From NCBI RefSeq assembly GCF_015207505.1, contig NZ_JADEWT010000010.1, positions 1-64,000 of the forward strand: a stretch of 64,000 nucleotides of DNA, given 5' to 3'. Shown piece by piece: positions 1 to 7,498 of the stretch (positions are counted from its first letter, which is position 1; each line of letters begins with the position of its first letter). Origin of the DNA: Tychonema sp. LEGE 06208 (lineage in GTDB: Bacteria; Cyanobacteriota; Cyanobacteriia; Cyanobacteriales; Microcoleaceae). The position numbers were made by a program, and so were the translations under genes. The notes under the pieces are model-generated. The model was given only the letters and a program-made list of their open reading frames with translations. It had not been told where the DNA came from and searched no databases.

Positions 1-430
1 GTTGGGGCCCGATGGGGGGGCGTCGGCGGTCTACTTGCATTACAGTGTTGTGGTATCAAACTCGCAGGATAAGTTTATAATAGGTCGGCGTATAATACCA
101 TTTTAGATTTTAGATTTGAAATTTGAAAATTGCGAATCACTGATTATATAAGGGTTTGGATCGCGGGCTTACAGTCGGATTCTTTTGGGAAACTAATTTA
201 AATGACCAAGCCCAAAAACAGGTACAAACCCCGAAGCGGCCGGGTAGTTGACCCTCCGAGATTCATTTCTGAAATCTGAAATCTGAAATCTAAAATCTAA
301 AATGGACTGATACACTTATCAGCCGAGTCCGCCACTGCCAATTCGAGCTTTCTTCTAGGCTGATGCAGACTTCTAATAATTGTAAAGATTTCAGGATAGC
401 ACTCGGTTAAAGCAAAATCCTTTGAAAAAC
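1..430. other. Non-coding stretch upstream of the DUF1460 gene
   Basis: I see no convincing gene here. The stretch holds AT-rich runs of the 'tttagatttt' type near 105-125 and a period-7 run (GAAATCT/AAAATCT units) at about 269-303, one of the heptad repeats scattered through this window. The short minus-strand frame that overlaps the start of the next gene has no recognisable protein features and is treated as a shadow. Confidence 0.5.
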
Positions 431-1534
431 ATGAGAAATTTTTGGAGTCCGGCTATTTGGGGATTTGCGATCGCCATTGTGAATAATTCTTTGATACCGG
501 ATGTGTGGGCATTTCAGCCTCCACCTGCTGTCGCTGTTGTCGATCGACCAACAAAAGCACAGGGCGCGGATGTAGCGGCCCAGTTGACGGAAAAAAGCGA
601 AAAGTGGGACGTAATAAACAACCAAACTATTTCCAGTTTCCCGAGTCTGTTTTGGGAAATCAACAATTTATCTAAAATTTCCTATTCGCAATTGCTCGAA
701 GTGCTCGCTAGAGGAGCCGACTCAGACAATACCGCGAGAGAAAATGCTGCACAACCCGAAGATATAGCACGTTTTGAAAAGATTGTACAGTATGCAAAAC
801 AACAAAATTTGCCCGATCGCGCGATCGGAGAAATCCTACAGGCGATCGCCGACAATTTCCTAGGAAAACCCTACGCCGAGAATTTGCTTGACAATTCCGG
901 CAAAGAAAAGTTGATCGTAACTTTAAATAAATTTGATTGCGTTTTATTTGTCGAAACCGTTTTGGCTATTTCGCGAGGCGTAGCCGTCAAAGATTACGAC
1001 TATCAAAACTTTGTAAATCGCCTAGAACAACAGCGGTATGTAAACGGTAAAATGAACGGTTATTGCAGCCGCCTGCACTATTTTTCTGAGTGGATTAACG
1101 ACAATCAAAAACGGAAAACAGTAGAAAACATCACCGCTGAATTAGGCGGAGTGCCCATGAATAAAACACTAAATTTCATGAGCCAGCACCGCAGCAGTTA
1201 CCCGCAAATGGTCAAAGACGAAGCAACTTATCAGTGCATAGTCAACCAAGAAGCAGACTTAGCCAAAACGATTGTTAATTACATCCCGACAAATCGGATA
1301 AAAAGTATTTATTCTCAGTTAAAACCGGGGGATATTGTGGCGGTAGCCACGGATCTTAAAGGATTGGATGTCACCCACACGGGTTTTGTGTACAGGAATG
1401 CAGACGGGAATCTGGGCTTAATTCATGCTTCGCCGGCTGGGGCTGTGACAGTTGCTTACGACTTGCAAAGATATATTAGCAGAGTCGAAAGCGCGATCGG
1501 CATTGTAGTCGTTAGGGCGATCGATCCCAGATAA
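431..1534 (+). CDS. DUF1460 family, N-acetylmuramoyl-L-alanine amidase-like exported protein
   Basis: This is a predicted exported cysteine amidase-like protein of about 367 residues. The N-terminus has a signal-like hydrophobic stretch ending near VWA-FQ. Family-typical motifs are FDCVLFVE with the likely nucleophile Cys170, and THTGFVY with the likely catalytic His316, followed by LIHASP. DUF1460 belongs to the NlpC/P60-like papain superfold, and characterised relatives cleave peptidoglycan-derived muropeptides; that role here is an inference. I chose the ATG at 431; a TTG at 422 would add three residues. No clear Shine-Dalgarno sequence is seen. The gene is monocistronic by position. Its stop codon is followed immediately by the target duplication of a MITE-like element, so the element may supply or alter its 3' end. 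Confidence 0.8.
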   Translation: MRNFWSPAIWGFAIAIVNNSLIPDVWAFQPPPAVAVVDRPTKAQGADVAAQLTEKSEKWDVINNQTISSFPSLFWEINNLSKISYSQLLEVLARGADSDNTARENAAQPEDIARFEKIVQYAKQQNLPDRAIGEILQAIADNFLGKPYAENLLDNSGKEKLIVTLNKFDCVLFVETVLAISRGVAVKDYDYQNFVNRLEQQRYVNGKMNGYCSRLHYFSEWINDNQKRKTVENITAELGGVPMNKTLNFMSQHRSSYPQMVKDEATYQCIVNQEADLAKTIVNYIPTNRIKSIYSQLKPGDIVAVATDLKGLDVTHTGFVYRNADGNLGLIHASPAGAVTVAYDLQRYISRVESAIGIVVVRAIDPR

Positions 1535-1674
1535 AGATGATAGGGAGCATCTCACTTTTGCAGCCAAGCTAGAAATTGGAGGTAGGAGGCAGGAGACAGG
1601 AGACAGGAGGAAAGAGGAAGAAAGAAGGAGTCAAAAGAAGTATTTTTACAAATATGAGATGCTCCCAGATGATA
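1535..1674. mobile_element. MITE-like element with terminal inverted repeats and 8-bp target duplication
   Basis: The element proper is 1543-1666 (124 bp). It begins GGGAGCATCTCA and ends TGAGATGCTCCC, a perfect 12-bp inverted repeat. It is flanked by identical AGATGATA octamers at 1535-1542 and 1667-1674, which is a clean target-site duplication. The interior is purine-rich (repeated GGAGACAGGA, then AGGAAGAAAGAAGGAG) and contains no ORF. A diverged copy in the opposite orientation lies at 7354-7491, and an element with the same ten terminal bases at 34006-34125. The structure shows insertion by a DDE-type transposase acting in trans; which family is unknown. Confidence 0.8.
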
Positions 1675-2303
1675 TCTGAGGTTATCAACAGAAAAAACTA
1701 AAGCCCTTACTAAAAACCTGTTATAACTTTTGGTATTTTTGCATGATTTTATGCTTCAGACAAACCACCAAAACCCACTCCACAATACACCCCAAAATAT
1801 AGCCGATAAAATTCTCGCAAGCAAAGCTGCTAAGCTGTCGCGCAAATAAACATTGCATATTCAGGGTGATGCTCAGAGCAACGGCCCACTCATTGTTTTA
1901 TTGTTTTTTACATAAAATTTAAATACCGCAACAGCTTAATTGCCTCTTTCTTCTGAAAAGGAGATAATTTCATGCTTTGCAGCGATCGGCATTTCATGCT
2001 GATTTCATAATTGCGTGTAATTCTAGAGAAGTAAACCAATTTGGAGTATCTCAGGTAGCAACATTTTCTTTCGCTACTCTATCTCTAGTCTCAATGAAGT
2101 GAGCGTTCTTCAACTTCTTGGCAAAGAGAGGATTTTCATTTCTTCTACTTAAAGTCCTTGCTATTAGCCGGTTCCAAAAAGTTTTTTCGACCGCTCTTCA
2201 AAACTATGTAATTTGGTTCCACTGCTATGCTGCTGACGCAAGAATTATAAGTGAAGTCATCCATTCTCTAAACCACTATTCACAATTTCATCTAGTAAAC
2301 GAC
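1675..2303. other. Non-coding stretch (or 5' part of the methyltransferase ORF)
   Basis: AT-rich sequence with no recognised gene. From 2118 a TTG-started frame runs in phase into the methyltransferase below and could add 62 residues, but that extension has no recognisable family features. No promoter could be assigned with confidence. Confidence 0.4.
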
Positions 2304-3047
2304 ATGGACAATACTTTCATTGCAACTTATTTTGATTGGGATCACCGGACTCCACGCAAACGCCATCGCTTGGCTAATCGGGTATTGAATAAATTGCAAT
2401 TGAACGGTCAAGTTATTCCAAAAACGCCTGGTATGGCAAGTATAGAAGCTCGAATGAATATTTTTCATTTGGCGAGCCAAACAGCAGCATACAAAGTAGA
2501 TGGTGATGTTGTCGAAGTGGGTTGTAATGCGGGCGAAAGCTCCATTGTGATCCAAAAAATTCTGAATGAGTATGCGCCGGAGAAACAATTTCATGTGTTT
2601 GACAGCTTTGAAGGGCTTCCAAAACTACAAGAAGACGATATAAAAGATGGAATATACGCTCAAGGTTCGATGACAGCTAAACTCGACAAATTCAAAAAGA
2701 ATTTTTCCGATGTTGGACTGGATCTACCACATATTCATAAAGGATGGTTCGAGGATACTGTTCCTTCATGTCTTCCCGATCGGATAAGCTTTGCAATTGT
2801 GGACGGCGATATATATAGCTCTACTAAATATGTACTGCCCTATGTGTACGAGCGTCTAACGCCAGGAGCTATTTGCTTATTTGGCATTTATTATGATGAA
2901 AAGGTGTTTTCACGTCCATATACTGCTGAGCCATTCAAATCGCCTGGTGTAAAACGTGCTTGTGACGAGTTTTTTAAAGACAAGCCTGAAAAAGTCTCTG
3001 TACTCTATGCTTGTGAGTATTCCAACGGCTATTTTCGCAAGTTGTAG
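2304..3047 (+). CDS. TylF/MycF-like SAM-dependent O-methyltransferase
   Basis: This resembles the macrocin O-methyltransferase (TylF) family, which methylates sugar or small-molecule hydroxyls using SAM. Visible features are the SAM-binding motif VVEVGCNAGESS, then FDSFEGLP, and VDGDIYSSTKYVLPYVYERL, which carries the first metal-ligand Asp region. With the ATG at 2304 the protein is 247 residues, close to the usual family size of about 250; a TTG at 2118 would give 309. The segment where family members normally have a VDDY-type Asp pair reads LFGIYYDE, so the second pair of metal ligands seems absent. The gene stands alone between repeats, and no glycosyltransferase or sugar gene neighbours it. 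The substrate is unknown. No GCGATCGC site lies within it, a weak hint of different ancestry. Confidence 0.7.
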   Translation: MDNTFIATYFDWDHRTPRKRHRLANRVLNKLQLNGQVIPKTPGMASIEARMNIFHLASQTAAYKVDGDVVEVGCNAGESSIVIQKILNEYAPEKQFHVFDSFEGLPKLQEDDIKDGIYAQGSMTAKLDKFKKNFSDVGLDLPHIHKGWFEDTVPSCLPDRISFAIVDGDIYSSTKYVLPYVYERLTPGAICLFGIYYDEKVFSRPYTAEPFKSPGVKRACDEFFKDKPEKVSVLYACEYSNGYFRKL

Positions 3048-3137
3048 AGACAGAGCAGTTTTATGGGGATAATAATCGGGTGTTTCTATCGTTAGAGTGT
3101 TTCATCACCTTCGTGAATAGGGAACTCCTCGGAATTG

Positions 3138-3174
3138 GGCGATCGGTAATAAATCTGGTTTATTGCCGATCGCC
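3138..3174. repeat. Hairpin between convergent genes
   Basis: Sixteen-base arms (3138-3153 and 3159-3174) with one mismatch flank a 5-base loop. The arms carry the CGATCG core common in this genome. It sits in the convergent gap between the methyltransferase and the DacB-type gene. No T-run follows on either strand, so calling it a terminator would be speculative. Confidence 0.45.
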
Positions 3175-3287
3175 AACACCTAATAATGACGCAAATCCGT
3201 CCATTGCATCCCTAAGCGGGCTAGGTGCTTGTGGCTAACCTTACGCTACTTAACAATCAAGGACGAAACTCCTGACTACAAACCAAA

Positions 3288-4640
3288 TTAATTGATAATT
3301 TCGTTGCGAGATACCTTACTCTTTCTAGCAGGATTTGGCGTTAATTCCGCCGGTGAGGCTTGAACAGTTCCCCAATCCTTCAAAAAGCTTTTCAGCAAAA
3401 CCTCTTGCTGAGTGCGGAATTCCTCGACATTTGCCCCTCGATTCATAATAACAAACCATACTGTTTCCTGTTTTTGAGTTGGCAGCGCTCCGCCCAAAGC
3501 GCTAACATTGTCCAACGTGCCAGATTTGACTACTGCTAATTTTGGCAACGGTCGTTCAGAAAGGATTCCTTCATCTTTTCCAACTACAGTTAAGACATCG
3601 GCAACTGTCATGCTGTAAGGTTTAAGATAGCCTTCTAAAGCTATAAACAATGCACAAGCAGCGCGGGGAGAAATACGGTTATCTTCGCTCAATCCCGAAC
3701 CGTTGACGAGTTGAATTTCGGCGGGAGGAACTCCAGTTGCTGCTGCTGCTTTTTGTGCAACTATTTTCGCGCCGCCGACACTATCGGCGAGCATATCTGC
3801 CATGAGATTATTGCTGTACTGATTCATTTTTTTGATCAGTTCGGTGAGGGGCAAAGAATAATGTTTGACTAAAGGCACGCTGGTGGGAGGTGCTGGCACA
3901 ACTTTGACAGTACCATCAATTACTATTTGAGGTTTTGGGGTATTTGGAGCTAGTGTTTGATACTGGACGGCGGCTTCGCTGGGCCAGTTTTGACTGTTGA
4001 ATGCTTGTTTGAGCAATTCTCCTGATTTGAGGGGATTTAATTCAAAGTTCATGTAAAATTTATCGACAATTATCAAATTACCAGTGATGCGCTTGATGCC
4101 TTTTTGATTTAAGGTGTTACCGAGGGCGATCGCCTCTTCCCAAACAAACAAAGGATCTTCGCTACCCTGAATAATTAAATCGCCTTTTAATACGCCGTTT
4201 TCGATCGTCCCGTCGGTACTAATTAAAGTAATAAATTGATGTTCCGGCCCGAATTCTTGCAGGGCTACCAGAGATGTTGCTACTTTGGTAATGGAAGCTG
4301 CTGACAGAGGAACAGTACCTTGATGGTTGGCTAACAAAGTATTACCCGATTGCATCCAGATTCCTTGGTCTTCTTTGGCAGAACCTTGGGCTGTCAATCC
4401 GTTGAGATATTGCTGAATTTTGGTATTTGTGGCGGTTTCAGGATTGTTGACAGAGACTGTTAACGGCTGACTCGGTTTAACCGGCGGCGGGGAAGATTCG
4501 GCTACAGGAGAGGGAGTTGCAAGTTGGGGTGATTCCGTAGCGGCGCATCCGGTAATAATTGTGAGAATGGCGATCGAACTTACAGCAGTCAAGTAGCGGT
4601 TTTTCAGCATTACCTTAATTTTTTCCATCAAATTGACCAT
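3288..4640 (-). CDS. dacB: D-alanyl-D-alanine carboxypeptidase/endopeptidase, lipoprotein (peptidase S13, PBP4 type)
   Basis: This is a low-molecular-weight class C penicillin-binding protein that trims or cleaves peptidoglycan cross-bridges at the cell surface. The three active-site motifs are visible: SITK (Ser116, Lys119), SNN in YSNNLMADML, and KSG in VKSGTLDN. The N-terminus is a lipoprotein signal (hydrophobic core, ITG-Cys32) followed by a Pro/Ser-rich linker to about residue 60, so the enzyme is likely membrane-anchored. At 450 residues it is normal for the S13 family. Alternative starts at Met5 or Met11 would retain the lipobox. It is convergent with the TylF-like gene and not in an evident operon. 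The gene symbol is by family resemblance. Confidence 0.88.
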   Translation of the reverse strand: MVNLMEKIKVMLKNRYLTAVSSIAILTIITGCAATESPQLATPSPVAESSPPPVKPSQPLTVSVNNPETATNTKIQQYLNGLTAQGSAKEDQGIWMQSGNTLLANHQGTVPLSAASITKVATSLVALQEFGPEHQFITLISTDGTIENGVLKGDLIIQGSEDPLFVWEEAIALGNTLNQKGIKRITGNLIIVDKFYMNFELNPLKSGELLKQAFNSQNWPSEAAVQYQTLAPNTPKPQIVIDGTVKVVPAPPTSVPLVKHYSLPLTELIKKMNQYSNNLMADMLADSVGGAKIVAQKAAAATGVPPAEIQLVNGSGLSEDNRISPRAACALFIALEGYLKPYSMTVADVLTVVGKDEGILSERPLPKLAVVKSGTLDNVSALGGALPTQKQETVWFVIMNRGANVEEFRTQQEVLLKSFLKDWGTVQASPAELTPNPARKSKVSRNEIIN

Positions 4641-4779
4641 TCATCCTGCGGCACACCCGATGGAAAGTTTAGCATTAGCTGCACCTCTTCCTTCTCTTAT
4701 CTTCCTCCGCGCACTTCGCGTCTTCTTGCTTTCGTTAAATAGATATTCCCCCAATGCTTCGGGATTGGATATTCAGCGC

Positions 4780-4802
4780 CTGGGGCCTTCACCCCAGGCC
4801 GG
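4780..4802. repeat. Short palindrome downstream of the RHH gene
   Basis: GCCTGGGG and CCCCAGGC arms are separated by about six bases. It lies just beyond the 3' end of the minus-strand RHH gene, but no T-run follows in that direction. It could be a REP-like repeat or a weak terminator. Confidence 0.35.
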
Positions 4803-4824
4803 GCAAATTCAAGGGTAAACTGGT

Positions 4825-5160
4825 TTATCCAGCCATACTTCCCATACTCAGCGGCACCATTTCCCCGTGCATCGTCAGGCCTAATAACATCGGCTCATTA
4901 ACTCGGATTGCTTCTCCTGTAAGCGCGCAGCGTTCCTCTTGCTGTGCTGTGGCATTAATACTGGCTCGAATATCCTCTCTGCAAAACATCTGGCGATACT
5001 CTCCAGACTTCTGCTGGACGTAATTCCAGAGCAAATCTCGAATCAAAGCTTGATAGCCTTGATTCCCGGCGAGCTCTTTGAGTCTCTCCTTGAGTTCTCT
5101 TTCTAGTCGAATGCTGGTGACTTCCATTTCGGTGGTTGACGTTCTAGGTAAGGTATGCAT
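4825..5160 (-). CDS. Small ribbon-helix-helix-like protein, conserved type
   Basis: A 111-residue protein. Residues about 12-50 (VTSIRLERELKERLKELAG, then a helix ending LLWNYVQQ) have the beta-helix-helix pattern of an RHH DNA-binding domain, with Arg/Glu alternation in the first strand. The C-terminal 40 residues contain RCALTGEAIRVNEPML, a compact segment resembling a small ligand- or metal-binding knuckle but with only one Cys in that stretch. No toxin gene is adjacent, so an antitoxin role is not supported by context. Autoregulation would be typical of RHH proteins but is inferred. The upstream region (5161-5200) probably holds its promoter. Confidence 0.6.
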   Translation of the reverse strand: MHTLPRTSTTEMEVTSIRLERELKERLKELAGNQGYQALIRDLLWNYVQQKSGEYRQMFCREDIRASINATAQQEERCALTGEAIRVNEPMLLGLTMHGEMVPLSMGSMAG

Positions 5161-5883
5161 TATTTTTCTCCGTGACAGGTAGACATATGTGTAATATCAG
5201 TGTAGTATGTTTAAAGCTAGATTTAAAGGTCTCCGATCGCTTTGTGCTTACTGTGATATTTCTCTCCACCAATTCCACCTATCAACCGCAGCGCGGCGAT
5301 CGCCCTTGGGGTTGCAGCGACTCGTCACTGCGCGTCTTGATGGCGAGTTTTGTCACCGTCACAGCAATCTCGCGGGCGCGTATAAGCCCAATTAAACCCG
5401 GTTATAGTGGATTAAGACAAAATGCAGAAATTAATTACAACCAGGTAGACCGGGACGGTCTGGGAGTGGCACAGCCAGAGAAAGATACGCGAAGCGGGAG
5501 GTACAGCTAAAAAAACTGTACCGATACAGGATGAAAATTTGCATGAAAGCAGTTTTTTTGGCCCCCGCTTCTGTACGACAGAAGCGGGGGCATTTGATTG
5601 GATATTTGAGAAATTGGGAAAGGCTTGGGAAACTGGCAAAAAACCAGATTCAGCCAATGCTGGTGCAATACCCAAAATCCTAAATCTAAAACTTGTTTTG
5701 AGCGAAGTCGAAAAATTTTAAATTCTTCAATCTCACAATGCTGGTGAAACATCCACAAATCCCAAATCTAAAATCTAATCATGCTGGTAAAAAACCCAAA
5801 ATCCCAAATCTAAAACTTGTTTTGAGCGAAGTCAAAAAAATTTAAATTCTTCAATCTAAAATCCTAATGAAGAGGAGGCAGCC
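5161..5883. other. Non-coding stretch with palindrome and duplicated repeat
   Basis: No supported gene. The stretch holds a perfect 14-bp-arm palindrome at 5561-5591. From about 5655 it has repeated units starting 'atgctggt' (near 5656, 5739 and 5779). A block of about 60 bp containing AACTTGTTTTGAGCGAAGTC occurs twice, near 5688 and 5812, just upstream of the HNH gene. Plus-strand frames here show no protein-like features. Confidence 0.5.
5561..5591. repeat. Perfect GC-rich palindrome
   Basis: GCCCCCGCTTCTGT and ACAGAAGCGGGGGC arms flank a 3-base loop. A T-run precedes rather than follows it on the plus strand, so it is not a canonical terminator in either direction. Probably a dispersed palindromic repeat. 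Confidence 0.6.
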
Positions 5884-6399
5884 GTGACCGTACTAACTGA
5901 TGTATTGAGGCAATCTGTGGTGGTGTTTTCCCAGAATTACCTACCGATGAGCCGTGTCAACATCAAACGGGCGATCGTACTTTTGGTAACAGGCAAGGCC
6001 CAAGCTCTGGATTATAGCACCGGCAATGGCTGGCTGGTGCGATCGCCCACTACCAGCATCCACGTACCCGAACACATCCGCTTGACTTTTGCCAACAGCG
6101 AACGCCTTTGGAAAGTGCCACCGGTCAATCGCCGGGAAGTCCTGCGCCGCGACGCTCATTCTTGTCAATACTGCGGCAGCAACCGACAGTTGACGCTGGA
6201 TCACGTCATGCCTCGCTCGAAGGGCGGGCTGCATACTTGGGACAACGTGGTGACTGCTTGCGAAGGATGCAACTCTCGTAAGGGCGATCGAACTCCCATA
6301 GAAGCTCAAATGCCTTTGCGAACTAAACCGAAGTCTCCTATGCACCCCACTGTGGCTTTTTCCGAAATGTTTTGGCACGAATACCAAATTGGGGAATAG
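5884..6399 (+). CDS. HNH endonuclease domain protein
   Basis: A 171-residue protein with an HNH_5-type domain at about residues 90-145. CQYCG and CEGCN supply two zinc-binding Cys pairs, with LDHVMPRSKGG providing the catalytic His and metal site and the family-typical RTPIEAQM after the second pair. The N-terminal 90 residues carry the conserved extension seen in this cyanobacterial HNH group (VNIKRAIVLLVTGKAQAL). The GTG at 5884 is preceded by GAAGAGGAGG, a good ribosome site, which decides the start; an ATG at 5947 is the alternative. It is a nuclease by family. There is no adjacent methylase, intron or phage gene, so the biological role is unknown. Confidence 0.85.
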   Translation: MTVLTDVLRQSVVVFSQNYLPMSRVNIKRAIVLLVTGKAQALDYSTGNGWLVRSPTTSIHVPEHIRLTFANSERLWKVPPVNRREVLRRDAHSCQYCGSNRQLTLDHVMPRSKGGLHTWDNVVTACEGCNSRKGDRTPIEAQMPLRTKPKSPMHPTVAFSEMFWHEYQIGE

Positions 6400-6406
6400 G
6401 AAATTT

Positions 6407-6682
6407 GTCATTAGTCATTAGTCATTAGTCATTGGTCATTGGTCATTAGTCAATCAAAAACAACTGACAACTAACAACTGTATTTCGCGATCGCATTTGC
6501 GACCCCAGAAACGAGGTTTCTTAGTACATTGCTGGTGAGTCGTCCCAAAATTCGTGTATAAACCAGGTTTCTCACTGCCCATGCGTAATGCGCGAACCAA
6601 TGACTAATGACTAATGACTAATGACTAATGACTAACAACTAACAACTAATGACTAATGACTACTGACTACTGACTACTGACC
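6407..6682. repeat. Two heptanucleotide repeat arrays in inverted orientation
   Basis: TTAGTCA/TTGGTCA heptads run at about 6407-6452, and their reverse complement (TGACTAA, then TGACTAC) at about 6599-6682, separated by about 146 bp. The period is exactly 7, as in the short tandemly repeated repetitive (STRR) sequences of cyanobacteria. The opposed arrays could pair into a long hairpin. The spacer holds fragments of the 'gaaacc/ggtttct' type repeat. No gene is seen in the 314-bp gap. Confidence 0.8.
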
Positions 6683-6713
6683 AACTTTCAATTTCAAATT
6701 TAGGGCTGTCAAT

Positions 6714-7112
6714 ATGCTGAAGTTGACTTACACTGAAACGGGCTTTAATCTAGAGCGTTTGGCTCAATCTCCCGAACAGTTAGTGGCGCTGCGAGTTGTG
6801 CTGGCTATGCGAGTTGGTCAAAGCATCAGCGTCGAACCGAGCACTGCGGCATTTTTGCTGCCGGCGAATTTGCCGGCGCTGTCTCTGTTGGAATCTGAGG
6901 CCCGCCGAAATGATAGCGAGGCGATCGATCTTTGTGTTGCTGATGCTGATTTTGTGGAAGTGACTCTGCGCGGTACGTGGATTTATGACGCGTCTGAGGG
7001 GGCCCAGGGCGTGTTTGCGACTGTTTTGGGCGATCGGGCCGAGCGATTGCTGCTCAAACTCTGGCTGGAAACTCAGGCTGCTGCGGAGGTTGTCGGGGAA
7101 GTTGGCGATTAA
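6714..7112 (+). CDS. Conserved hypothetical protein, 132 aa
   Basis: I do not recognise a named domain. The protein is compact and soluble-looking (MLKLTYTETGFNLERL at the start, Leu/Ala/Glu-rich helices, no membrane segment or signal). It lacks Cys-based motifs; the one Cys is in IDLCVADADFVEV. Codon use and HIP-type CGATCG sites match the surrounding genome, arguing that it is a genuine resident gene. It lies between two heptad-repeat arrays, so it is transcriptionally isolated. The ATG at 6714 follows an AT-rich leader with 'tttagggctgtcaat' and no strong Shine-Dalgarno. Function is unknown. Confidence 0.65.
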   Translation: MLKLTYTETGFNLERLAQSPEQLVALRVVLAMRVGQSISVEPSTAAFLLPANLPALSLLESEARRNDSEAIDLCVADADFVEVTLRGTWIYDASEGAQGVFATVLGDRAERLLLKLWLETQAAAEVVGEVGD

Positions 7113-7118
7113 TATCGG

Positions 7119-7331
7119 ATAGATGAAGTCATTAGTCATTAGTCATTAGTCATTAGTCATTAGTTATTAGTCATTAGTCATTGGTCATTAGTTATTAGTC
7201 ATTAGTCATTAGTGATTGGTCAGATGATGAAGTCATTAGTCATTAGTCATTGGTCATTAGTCATTAGTCATTGGTCATTAGTGATTTGTTATTAGTGATT
7301 GGTGATTGGTGATTGGTGATTGGTGATTGGT
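7119..7331. repeat. Long heptanucleotide repeat array
   Basis: About thirty units of TTAGTCA with TTGGTCA, TTAGTGA and TTGGTGA variants, beginning within ten bases of the stop codon of the preceding gene. Period 7 and lack of spacers identify it as an STRR array, not a CRISPR. The units degrade toward TTGGTGA at the right end. Confidence 0.85.
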
Positions 7332-7353
7332 CAGATGTTGAAATCAATATTTT

Positions 7354-7491
7354 TGGAGCATCTGAATATTTGTAAAAACACTTCTTTTGACTCCTTCTTT
7401 CTTCCTCTTTCCTCCTGTCTCCTGTCTCCTCTTTCCTCCTGTCTCCTGTCTCCAATTTCTAGCTGGGCTGTTTTCCGACAGAGATGCTCCC
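7354..7491. mobile_element. Diverged, inverted copy of the GGGAGCATCT MITE-like element
   Basis: The left end reads tGGAGCATCTGA and the right end AGATGCTCCC. The interior is the reverse complement of the interior at 1543-1666, including the GGAGACAGGA-type units (with an extra repeat) and a 'tttttacaaatat' end. No target duplication is visible. It abuts the 3' end of the TpsB gene. Confidence 0.7.
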
Positions 7492-7498
7492 GCTGCGA

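Noticed and set aside
5172-5510. 112-codon plus-strand frame between the RHH and HNH genes
   Set aside because: No domain, odd composition, no ribosome site and it runs into palindromic repeats; judged a chance frame.
5561-5591. Rho-independent terminator
   Set aside because: The T-run is on the wrong side of the hairpin for either strand.
5941-6411. 156-codon minus-strand frame
   Set aside because: Exactly antisense to the well-supported HNH gene; His/Arg/Ser-rich shadow composition.
7119-7331. Possible CRISPR array
   Set aside because: Units are 7 bp with no spacers; this is an STRR heptad array.
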